The notes below the pieces were generated by a model. It was not told the origin of the DNA, did no database searches, and was given only the letters and a program-made list of their open reading frames with translations. Shown here in pieces: positions 1-7,255 of a stretch of DNA of 64,000 bases (the stretch's first letter is position 1; the number at the start of each line of letters is the position of its first letter). The stretch spans positions 186,001-250,000 of the forward strand of contig NZ_WLYK01000009.1 in the NCBI RefSeq assembly GCF_009707545.1. The letters run 5' to 3'. A program made the translations under genes and the position numbers. The stretch comes from Nakamurella alba (GTDB lineage: Bacteria > Actinomycetota > Actinomycetes > Mycobacteriales > Nakamurellaceae).

Positions 1-851
1 TCGATCAGCACCACCCAGCGCAGCGCCGAGGCCTGGTCCGGGATCGCCGTGACGTCCCCGATGTGCACCGCCTCGGTCTCCAGGACCAGCCGGCCGTAGG
101 TGGACTGGTGCAGCTGCGACAGCCGGGCGGTGAGCTGGGCGAACCCGTCCAGGGTCGCCCCCGGGGTGGACTCGGCGAGCGCCAGCAGCTCGGCCTCCGG
201 CAGCGGCGCGGGTGCCTGCGCCAGCCCGGCGTGCCGGAAGTCCGGCCCGTCCACCCGTAGCGTGGTGAACCGCTCGGACAGGCCGCGGATCTCGCGCTTG
301 AAGTCGTCGGCGGCGAACCGGCCCTCGCCGAGCTTGTCCGGCAGCGTGTTGGAGGTCGCACAGAGCGCCACCCCGGCATCGGAGAGCGCCCCCAGCAGCC
401 GGGTCATCAACATCGTGTCGCCGGGATCGTCGAGCTCGAACTCGTCGACGGCGAGCAGCCGGTGCCCGGAGAGCCGCCGCACCGTCTCGGCGAAGCCCAG
501 GGCCCCGACCAGGTTCGTGTACTCGACGAACGTGCCGTACGCCTTCGGGCCCGGCACCGCGTGCCACAGCGAGGCCAGCAGGTGGGTCTTGCCGACACCG
601 AACCCGCCGTCCAGGTACACGGCACCCGCGGGGACGGCCGTCTTGCGGAACAGGCCGGTCTTCTTCGGGGTGGTGATCCGACCGGCGAAGGCCTCCAGTT
701 CGGTGAGCGCCGCCTGCTGGCTCGGCTCGGTCGGCGCGGGCCGGTAGGTGGAGAACCGGGCCGCCTGGAAGCGGGGCGGTGGGACCAGACCGTCGATCAG
801 CTCGTCGGGGCTGACCACGGGCTGGACATCGACCAGATGCGCGACGGACAC
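1..851 (-). CDS. zapE: ZapE/AFG1-family ATPase, C-terminus outside window
   Basis: Read right to left; it runs off the left edge, so at least 283 residues are present and the C-terminus is missing. Seen: Walker A GGFGVGKT at residues 82-89, a Walker B region LLAVDEFELDDPGDT, and the ATSNTLPDKL stretch typical of AFG1/ZapE. In E. coli ZapE is a division-associated ATPase that destabilises FtsZ polymers; the actinobacterial role is less clear. The start is a GTG: position 851 gives VSVAHLVDV, and GTG at 875 is an in-frame alternative. The next gene diverges from it by about 90 bases. In M. tuberculosis the equivalent (Rv2670c) also lies near the hydrolase and msrB. Confidence 0.9.
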   Translation of the reverse strand, partial: MSVAHLVDVQPVVSPDELIDGLVPPPRFQAARFSTYRPAPTEPSQQAALTELEAFAGRITTPKKTGLFRKTAVPAGAVYLDGGFGVGKTHLLASLWHAVPGPKAYGTFVEYTNLVGALGFAETVRRLSGHRLLAVDEFELDDPGDTMLMTRLLGALSDAGVALCATSNTLPDKLGEGRFAADDFKREIRGLSERFTTLRVDGPDFRHAGLAQAPAPLPEAELLALAESTPGATLDGFAQLTARLSQLHQSTYGRLVLETEAVHIGDVTAIPDQASALRWVVLI

Positions 852-944
852 GGTCGGGAAGCCTACGGCCCACACGCACCCCCGGGTGGTGCATGCGGCG
901 GGGATCGCACCCGGGGCACACCCGGTCCGTGATCAGATGGCCGG

Positions 945-2570
945 GTGACGTGGCGGGCAGGACGACAGGGACACGGCCGCCGGCGGCTTTCGACGACCGG
1001 CACGCTCGCCCTGCTGGTCCTGCTGGCCGGCTGCACCATCGGCCCCTCCCCCGCCCCTGACCTGGTCGTCTCCGGTGCCGGACCGGCCACCACCCCGGCG
1101 ACCGCGACGAGCGACACCCGCCCGGTCGGGCCGGGTGGGCCGGGCCGCACCGCGGAGCCGCTGGACTTCGCCGACTGCCCGTTCGACTACGACAGCACCG
1201 GACCCACCGACCCCACCGGACCCACAGGCTCGGAGCGCACCTTCGTGATCGACTGCGCGAACCTGGTGGTACCGAAGATCTACGACGCCCCGAACGACCC
1301 CGGCACCTTCTCCATCAGCGTGGCCCGGGCCCGCGCGGAGAACACACCGCAGGACGCCCCGATGCTGGTGGTGATGCTCGACGACCCGGGCGAGCACCCG
1401 GCGTCGGCGATCGCCGCGGTGGCCGGCTCGCTGCCGGCCGCGCTGCTGGAGCGGTTCCGGATCGTGACCATGGACTACCGCGGGACCGGGGACTCCGCAC
1501 CGGTCGCGTGTGTCAGCGGCGCCACGGCCGACGACATCCTGTCGCTCGGTGCGGACCCGGCGAGCGACGCCGCCCTGCAGCTGCTCACCTCGGTGTCCCG
1601 GTCGCTGACCTTCGACTGCGGTGACCTGGCCGAGGACGACCTCACCCGGTTCGCCACCGTGCCGACCGCCGACGACCTGGACACCCTGCGGGCCGCCCTC
1701 GGCGCCGAGACCCTGGACCTGCTCGGCCGCGGCCACGGCGCCACCCTCGGCGCCGTCTACGCCGAGCGGTACCCCGGCCGGGTCGGCGCCCTGGTGCTGG
1801 ACACGCCGGCCGATCCGCGGCTCACCCCGCAGGACCGGGCGACGGCCTCGGCGGAGGCGGCGGAGCAGACCTTCGACTCCTTCGCCGCGGCCTGCGCCGA
1901 CTTCGACGGCGGTTGTCCGCTCGGTCCCGACCCGCGGGCGACGGTGAGCCGGACGGTCGCCGCGCTGGGAGATTCCGGCACCCTCTCGAACGACCGCCAG
2001 CTGATCTCCGGCGGCAGCATCCTGCTCGCCACCATGCTCGGCCTGGGCTCGCCGGACACCTGGCCCGCCCTGGCCCGGGCGCTGGCCGACGCCGACACCG
2101 GTGACGTCGACGCGATCGCCAACCTCCTGCTCGCGGAGGCCACCCTGCCCGACGCCGGGGACCGGTTGTCCGCCGGGATCCTTTACGCGTGCAACGACTC
2201 CGCGCAACGGTTGAGCGGCACCGAACTGCAGCAGGCCGCCGCCACGGCCGGCGAGCAGGCCCCCCTCTTCGGCCCGTTCGCGGCCTCCACCGTGGGGCTC
2301 TGCGCCGGCTGGCCGGCACCGTCCACCGCACTCAGCGGGGTCACCGCGGTGGGTGCCGCGCCGGTCCTGGTCCTGGGGTCCGTCGACGACCCGGTCACCG
2401 CGTTCACCGGGGTCCGGTCGCTGGCCGGCCAGATGAACTCCGCGGTGCTGCTCAGCTGGCAGTCCGCCACCCACGGCAGCTACCCGGCGAGCGCCTGCAT
2501 CACCGGCTTCGTCGACGACTACCTGATCGACGGCACCGTCCCCGGCAACGACCAGCTCTGCCCACCCTGA
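945..2570 (+). CDS. Secreted lipoprotein alpha/beta-hydrolase (TAP-like), nucleophile Ser replaced
   Basis: 541 residues, GTG start. The N-terminus is an Arg-rich n-region, a hydrophobic run and a lipobox LLAGC with Cys30, so it should be a lipid-anchored extracytoplasmic protein. The fold resembles tripeptidyl-aminopeptidase-like S33 hydrolases: TMDYRGTGDS oxyanion region, a 'GxSxG' elbow position and a C-terminal SATHGSY histidine (His510) with Asp481/482 ahead of it. The elbow reads G261-R-G-H-G265, so the usual nucleophile serine is glycine. It may therefore be a pseudo-enzyme or binding protein, or use another residue. It holds the place of Rv2672 next to msrB. No strong ribosome binding site precedes the GTG, so the exact start is uncertain. 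Confidence 0.8.
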   Translation: MTWRAGRQGHGRRRLSTTGTLALLVLLAGCTIGPSPAPDLVVSGAGPATTPATATSDTRPVGPGGPGRTAEPLDFADCPFDYDSTGPTDPTGPTGSERTFVIDCANLVVPKIYDAPNDPGTFSISVARARAENTPQDAPMLVVMLDDPGEHPASAIAAVAGSLPAALLERFRIVTMDYRGTGDSAPVACVSGATADDILSLGADPASDAALQLLTSVSRSLTFDCGDLAEDDLTRFATVPTADDLDTLRAALGAETLDLLGRGHGATLGAVYAERYPGRVGALVLDTPADPRLTPQDRATASAEAAEQTFDSFAAACADFDGGCPLGPDPRATVSRTVAALGDSGTLSNDRQLISGGSILLATMLGLGSPDTWPALARALADADTGDVDAIANLLLAEATLPDAGDRLSAGILYACNDSAQRLSGTELQQAAATAGEQAPLFGPFAASTVGLCAGWPAPSTALSGVTAVGAAPVLVLGSVDDPVTAFTGVRSLAGQMNSAVLLSWQSATHGSYPASACITGFVDDYLIDGTVPGNDQLCPP

Positions 2571-2647
2571 GGCCAACGCCGAGCCCACCCTGAGGCCTAC
2601 GCCGAGCCCGCCCTGAGCCGCCCCGGGCCGCGCGTACCGTGGTCGGT

Positions 2648-3061
2648 ATGTCGACCCCTGCGAAGATCGTCCGCACCGAGGAAGAGTGGCGTGCCCGCCT
2701 CGACCCGCTCGAGTACCACGTGCTGCGCGAGGCCGGCACCGAACGCCCCGGCACCGGCGAGTACACCGACACCGAGACGGTCGGCGTCTACCACTGCCGG
2801 GCCTGCGGCGCCGAGCTCTTCCGGTCCGAGCAGAAGTTCGCCTCGCACTGCGGCTGGCCGTCGTTCTACGCGCCGTCCGACTCGGACAACGTCACCCTGA
2901 TCGAGGACCGCAGCCTGGGCATGCACCGGATCGAGGCGCGGTGCGCGACCTGCGACTCGCACCTCGGGCACGTCTTCACCGGCGAGGGCTACCCCACCCC
3001 GACCGACCAGCGCTGGTGCATCAACTCCGTCTCGCTGACCCTCGAGCCCGCCGGTCAGTAG
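2648..3061 (+). CDS. msrB: Peptide-methionine (R)-S-oxide reductase
   Basis: 137 residues, the normal MsrB length. It reduces methionine-R-sulfoxide in proteins, a cytoplasmic repair reaction. Seen: the two zinc CxxC pairs (HCRAC and ARCATC), the HCGWPSF motif, and the catalytic cysteine in RWCINSVSL near the C-terminus. ATG at 2648 is preferred over the in-frame GTG at 2639. It is transcribed with the hydrolase upstream (gap 77 nt) and followed by DUF3000, an order conserved in actinobacteria. Confidence 0.95.
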   Translation: MSTPAKIVRTEEEWRARLDPLEYHVLREAGTERPGTGEYTDTETVGVYHCRACGAELFRSEQKFASHCGWPSFYAPSDSDNVTLIEDRSLGMHRIEARCATCDSHLGHVFTGEGYPTPTDQRWCINSVSLTLEPAGQ

Positions 3062-3164
3062 GTCTCGGTAGGGCGCCGGTCAGTAGGGAACAGCAGGGCG
3101 CAGTAGCTCCCCCGACGGCGTGGGATCCCCGTCGCCGTCGGTGCCCGGTCGTACTGTCCGGATC

Positions 3165-3749
3165 ATGACCACCTCCGCCATCCCGACCGCCCCCGCCGAG
3201 TTCCGCGAGGCACTCGACGCGCTCGCGGGAGCGGAGGTCCGGCCGGAGATCGAACTCGGCTCGCTGCCCGCCCCCACCCGGCTGGCACCGTGGACGCACG
3301 CCCTGTCCGCCGCGGTCGTCGAGGGCGGCGACCGTCCGGAGTCGGGTAGTGGTCGATTCGTCCTTTTGCACGACCCCGATGGAGTGTCGGTGTGGAACGG
3401 CACTCTTCGTATCGTCATCTTCGTGACCGCCGAGATCGACGCGGATCTGGCCACCGACGCCCTGCTGCCGGAGGTCGCCTGGAGCTGGCTGACGGACTGC
3501 CTGGATGCCCGGGATGCCGGATTCACCGCTCTCGGCGGCACCGTCACCGCCACCTCATCGACCCGGTTCGGCGACATCGCCGGTCCGCGGAGGACCGATG
3601 ACCTGGAAATACGCGCCTCGTGGACGGCGACGGACTCCGATGCACTCGCCCACCTGATGACTTTCACCGATCTGCTCGCGGTCGCCGCAGGGCTGCCACC
3701 CGAGGGCGTCGCAGCCATCGGATCGGGTCTTCCCCCGAATGTACGATGA
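3165..3749 (+). CDS. DUF3000 family protein
   Basis: 194 residues, ATG start after a short spacer from msrB. Recognised as the actinobacterial DUF3000 family (Rv2680-like) by its layout: helical N-terminus PAEFREALDAL, a segment RLAPWTHALSA, RFVLLHDPDG, and the tryptophan-rich PEVAWSWLTDCL. No signal peptide or membrane segment. Function is unknown; it is almost always found just upstream of RNase D, as here with one regulator gene between. No catalytic motif is apparent. Confidence 0.85.
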   Translation: MTTSAIPTAPAEFREALDALAGAEVRPEIELGSLPAPTRLAPWTHALSAAVVEGGDRPESGSGRFVLLHDPDGVSVWNGTLRIVIFVTAEIDADLATDALLPEVAWSWLTDCLDARDAGFTALGGTVTATSSTRFGDIAGPRRTDDLEIRASWTATDSDALAHLMTFTDLLAVAAGLPPEGVAAIGSGLPPNVR

Positions 3750-3833
3750 CCCTGATTACTGATCGTCAACAATGACCACATCGTGTGCTTGACCACTGAG
3801 AGCGGTCCGCAGGACACTGAATGCGACAAGGCG

Positions 3834-3851
3834 CCCGAACCTCCGTTCGGG
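3834..3851 (+). terminator. Hairpin in the leader ahead of the LuxR-type gene
   Basis: CCCGAAC-CTCC-GTTCGGG forms a perfect 7-bp stem with a 4-nt loop, 85 bases after the DUF3000 stop and about 105 bases before the next start. There is no T-run. It could end DUF3000 transcription or act as a leader structure. A TTGACC hexamer (3789-3794) upstream could serve as a -35, with only a weak -10. Confidence 0.35.
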
Positions 3852-3958
3852 AGCCACCACCACCGGGACCGGCGGAAGAGCCGATCCGGAACGGACCCTC
3901 GGGGACGGGCCGGGCACTTCTCCATCAACCGTGACACACGCTTCGGGAGGCGTTGACG

Positions 3959-4639
3959 GTGAATGTTTCAACACTCGGATCCATCGGGACCGACCAGCAG
4001 CTGACGCGCAACGGCGACGAGCTGCCCATGATCACCGGGATGCTGCCGGCGCAGCGCACCCCCACGATGGACAGCTACACGCAGCCCGCGCTGCGTGGGG
4101 CCACCATCCTGCTGGTGGATCCGGACCGAGCCACTCGGGAGCCCCTGCAGACCAGCCTGATGGACGTCGGCGTCGGTGCCGTGCTCCAGGCCGGTTCGCT
4201 GTCCGCCGTCAACGAGCTCATCGCCCGCGGGGAGACCGGTGACCTGGCCCTGGTGAGCCTGGCCAACGGCGCGGACTCCGCCCGCATCATCAGCACCCTG
4301 CAGCGTTCCGGCTGGACCCGGGTGCTCGCGCTGGCCCCCACCGCCGACATCGGACCGGTCATCGACGCCGTCGGCGCCGGCGTCAACGGTGTGCTGATCG
4401 GCCGCCGGGCCAACCCGGCCGCGGCCAACATCCCGCACACCATCCACGACCTGTCCTCGCGGGAGATCGAGGTCATCCGGCTGGTGGCCGATGGCCGCTC
4501 CAACAAGTGGATCGGCGACCAGCTCTCGCTGTCAGCCCTCACCGTCAAGAGCCACCTCGCGCGCATCGGGCGCAAGCTGGGCACCGGCGACCGCGCGCAC
4601 ATGGTCGCGCTCGCCATGCGCGCCGGGGTCATCTCCTGA
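3959..4639 (+). CDS. Orphan LuxR-family regulator with pseudo-receiver domain
   Basis: 226 residues. N-terminal receiver-like fold (ATILLVDPDRATREPL) and a C-terminal GerE/LuxR HTH beginning LSSREIEVIRLVADG. In the receiver, the position after beta-3 reads LALVSL where a response regulator has the phospho-accepting Asp, and the usual beta-5 Lys is missing (GVLIGRR). So it is probably not phosphorylated. Start choice: GTG at 3959 lies 8 bases after GGAGG (3946-3950); the in-frame TTG at 3953 would be only 2 bases away. It is an orphan, with no kinase adjacent, placed between DUF3000 and RNase D. Targets unknown. Confidence 0.85.
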   Translation: MNVSTLGSIGTDQQLTRNGDELPMITGMLPAQRTPTMDSYTQPALRGATILLVDPDRATREPLQTSLMDVGVGAVLQAGSLSAVNELIARGETGDLALVSLANGADSARIISTLQRSGWTRVLALAPTADIGPVIDAVGAGVNGVLIGRRANPAAANIPHTIHDLSSREIEVIRLVADGRSNKWIGDQLSLSALTVKSHLARIGRKLGTGDRAHMVALAMRAGVIS

Positions 4640-5916
4640 GTCGTCCTACCGCACCTCAGCTCGAACACCCGGACGCCGCTTCCACCGAGTCAGCACCAGT
4701 CGACACGGAGGAAGCGGCGTCCGGGCGTGACGTCGTTCCCCTGCTCGTCCCGCAGGACGGCGTGCCCGACCCGATCACCGACCCGCTGGTGCTGCTGGAC
4801 TGGGCGCGCCGGCTGGCCGAGCCCGGCGGTCCGGTCGCCCTGGACGCCGAGCGGGCCTCCGGTTTCCGCTACGGCTCCCGGGCCTATCTGGTGCAGCTGC
4901 GCCGCCCCGACCTGGGCACCGCACTGTTCGACCCGATCGCGCTGGGCGACCTGGCCGTGCTCGACGACCCGCTCGCCGGGTCCGAGTGGGTGCTGCACGC
5001 CGCGAACCAGGACCTGCCGTGCCTCGCCGAGATCGGGATCCGGCCGCGCACCCTGTTCGACACCGAGCTGGCCGGCCGGATCGCCGGGCTCCCCCGGGTC
5101 GGCCTCGGGCCACTGGTGGAGCAGATGCTCGGTCTCGGCCTGGCCAAGGGGCACGGCGCGGCCGACTGGTCCACCCGACCGCTGCCGCACGACTGGCTCG
5201 CCTACGCGGCGCTCGACGTCGAGGTGCTGATCGAGCTCCGCGACGCGATGGCCGACCTGCTGCGCTCCCAGGGCAAGCTGGAATGGGCCGAGCAGGAGTT
5301 CGCGGCGATCGTCGCGGCGCCGGCGCACCCGCCGCGAGTCGATCCCTGGCGGCGCACCTCCGGCATCCACAAGATCCGGGACCGGCGGCGGCTGGCCGCC
5401 ATCCGTGAGCTCTGGCTGGTCCGCGACGACGCCGCCAGGCGGCGCGATCTCGCCCCGCACCGGGTGCTGCCCGACTCGGCGATCGCCGCCGCGGCGCAGG
5501 CCCTGCCGTCCGACCGCAACGCACTGCTCGAGCTGCCTGTGTTCTCCGGCCGCATGCAGCGCCGCCAGGCGCACCTGTGGTGGGACGCGCTCGAGCGGGC
5601 CAAGCGGCTCCCGGACAAGGACCTGCCGCCGGTCACCCTGCCCTCGGACGGGCCGCCGCCGGCCAACCGCTGGTCGGTCAAGGACCCGGCCGCCGCCGCC
5701 CGGCTCGCCGCGGCGCGCGCCGGCCTGGCCGCGCTGTCCGAGCAGCACGGCGTCCCGGTGGAGAACCTGCTCAGCCCGGAGCTGGTGCGGCGCACCCTGT
5801 GGCGCCCGCCGGCCGGTACCGACATCGAGGCGGCGCTGATCGACGGCGGTGCGCGGCCGTGGCAGGTCGAGCTCACCGCCCCGGTGCTGCGCGGTGCCCT
5901 CGACGCGACGGCCTGA
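4636..5916 (+). CDS. rnd: Ribonuclease D family 3'-5' exoribonuclease
   Basis: About 426 residues. It trims the 3' ends of structured RNAs. DEDD exonuclease fold: Exo I VALDAERASGFRYG (Asp and Glu), Exo II HAANQDLPCL, Exo III YAALDVEVL, followed by an HRDC domain (RELWLVRDDAARR). The family normally begins upstream of PLLVPQDGV, and no ATG, GTG or TTG lies between the regulator stop and GTG 4761. The best fit is CTG at 4636 within CTGA, overlapping the TGA of the upstream gene by three bases, which suggests translational coupling. If GTG 4761 is used the protein loses about 42 residues. The end is secure, the start is not. Confidence 0.88.
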   Translation: MSRPTAPQLEHPDAASTESAPVDTEEAASGRDVVPLLVPQDGVPDPITDPLVLLDWARRLAEPGGPVALDAERASGFRYGSRAYLVQLRRPDLGTALFDPIALGDLAVLDDPLAGSEWVLHAANQDLPCLAEIGIRPRTLFDTELAGRIAGLPRVGLGPLVEQMLGLGLAKGHGAADWSTRPLPHDWLAYAALDVEVLIELRDAMADLLRSQGKLEWAEQEFAAIVAAPAHPPRVDPWRRTSGIHKIRDRRRLAAIRELWLVRDDAARRRDLAPHRVLPDSAIAAAAQALPSDRNALLELPVFSGRMQRRQAHLWWDALERAKRLPDKDLPPVTLPSDGPPPANRWSVKDPAAAARLAAARAGLAALSEQHGVPVENLLSPELVRRTLWRPPAGTDIEAALIDGGARPWQVELTAPVLRGALDATA

Positions 5917-5943
5917 CCTCCCGGCACCTCTCGACGCGCTAAG

Positions 5944-5957
5944 TTACCGGCGAGTAG
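5944..5957 (+). promoter_or_regulatory. Candidate operator in the fadAB promoter
   Basis: TTAC-CGGCGA-GTAG is an imperfect dyad (TTAC/GTAG) 27 bases after the rnd stop. It lies in the spacer of a possible promoter, TCGACG (5931-5936) and TAGCAT (5955-5960). GTAGCATC is repeated directly at 5954 and 5967. A TetR-type fatty-acid regulator would fit the context, but none is adjacent. Confidence 0.3.
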
Positions 5958-6010
5958 CATCTTCGGTAGCATCGGCTGGGACACCGTCGCAGAGGCAAGG
6001 GAGCACTGGC

Positions 6011-7252
6011 GTGAGCACACGATCCGCGTCCGCAAGAACACTCACTTCGAGAACGCTGCGGGACGTCGTCTTCGTCGAGGGGGTGCGCACCCCGTTCGGC
6101 AAGGCCGGCGACAAGGGGCAGTACGCGCAGACCCGGTCCGACGACCTGATGGTGAAGGTGATCCGGGAACTGCTGCGGCGGCACCCGGAACTGCCGCCGG
6201 AGCGGATCGACGAGGTCGGGGTCGCGGCCGCCACGCAGACCGGTGACCAGGGCCTGACGATCGGCCGAACGTCGGCCATCCTGGCCGGATTGCCGCGCAG
6301 CGTACCGGGTTTCGCCATCGACCGGATGTGCGCCGGTGCGATGACCGCCGTCACCACCGTTGCCTCCGGCATCGTGGCCGGCGGGTACGACGTGGCGATC
6401 GCCGGCGGCGTCGAGCACATGGGCCACCACCCGATGGGCGAGGGCGCGGACCCGAACCCGCGGTTCGTCGCTGACCGGTTGGTCGACCCGTCGGCGCTGA
6501 ACATGGGCTCGACGGCGGAGAACCTGCACGACGAGTACCCGGCGCTGACCAAGCAGCGCGCCGACTCCTACGCCGCGTCCAGCCAGGACAAGTACGCGAA
6601 GGCCTGGGCCAACGGGAAGATCCAGCCGGACTTCGTCTCCGTCGCCACCCGGTCCGCCGACGGCTGGGGCCTGGCCACCGCCGACGAGATGCCGCGCCCG
6701 GGAACGACTGTCGAGGCACTGGCCGGGCTGCGCACGCCGTTCCGGCCGCACGGCCGGGTCACCGCAGGCAACTCCTCGGGACTCACCGACGGCGCCACCG
6801 GCTGCCTGCTGGTCGCCGCGGACGTGGCCGAGGAGCTGGGGCTGCCGGCGCGGATGCGCATGGTGTCCTTCGCCTTCGCCGGTGTGGCCCCGGAGACGAT
6901 GGGCACCGGCCCCATCCCGGCCACCGAGAAGGCCCTGGCCAAGGCAGGTCTCACCATCGGCGACATCGGGCTGATCGAGATCAACGAGGCGTTCGCCGTG
7001 CAGGTGCTCGCCTTCCTCGACCACTTCGGTCTGGCCGACGACGATCCGCGGGTGAACGAGTACGGCGGCGCGATCGCGATGGGCCACCCGCTGGCCTCCT
7101 CCGGGGTGCGGCTGATGAGCCAGCTGGCGCGGCAGTTCGCCGACCACCCGGAGGTCCGCTACGGGCTCACCACCATGTGCGTCGGGTTGGGCATGGGCGG
7201 CACCGTCGTCTGGGAGAACCCGCACTTCAGCGCCAACACCGAGGGAGTCTGA
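6011..7252 (+). CDS. fadA: Acetyl-CoA acyltransferase (thiolase)
   Basis: 413 residues. It catalyses the last step of beta-oxidation, CoA-dependent cleavage of 3-ketoacyl-CoA, in the cytoplasm. Seen: N-terminal VEGVRTPFGKAG, the nucleophile cysteine in DRMCAGAMTAV, the histidine in GHPLASSGVR and the C-terminal catalytic cysteine in TTMCVGLGMGG. GTG at 6011 follows AAGGGAG with good spacing. It is followed 3 bases later by the fadB gene, so the two form one operon and probably one trifunctional complex. Confidence 0.95.
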   Translation: MSTRSASARTLTSRTLRDVVFVEGVRTPFGKAGDKGQYAQTRSDDLMVKVIRELLRRHPELPPERIDEVGVAAATQTGDQGLTIGRTSAILAGLPRSVPGFAIDRMCAGAMTAVTTVASGIVAGGYDVAIAGGVEHMGHHPMGEGADPNPRFVADRLVDPSALNMGSTAENLHDEYPALTKQRADSYAASSQDKYAKAWANGKIQPDFVSVATRSADGWGLATADEMPRPGTTVEALAGLRTPFRPHGRVTAGNSSGLTDGATGCLLVAADVAEELGLPARMRMVSFAFAGVAPETMGTGPIPATEKALAKAGLTIGDIGLIEINEAFAVQVLAFLDHFGLADDDPRVNEYGGAIAMGHPLASSGVRLMSQLARQFADHPEVRYGLTTMCVGLGMGGTVVWENPHFSANTEGV

Positions 7253-7255
7253 AAC

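Noticed and set aside
933-2588. A 551-codon open frame opposite the lipoprotein hydrolase
   Set aside because: Low-complexity Gly/Arg/Val-rich translation, typical of an antisense shadow in GC-rich DNA; the forward frame has a signal peptide and family motifs.
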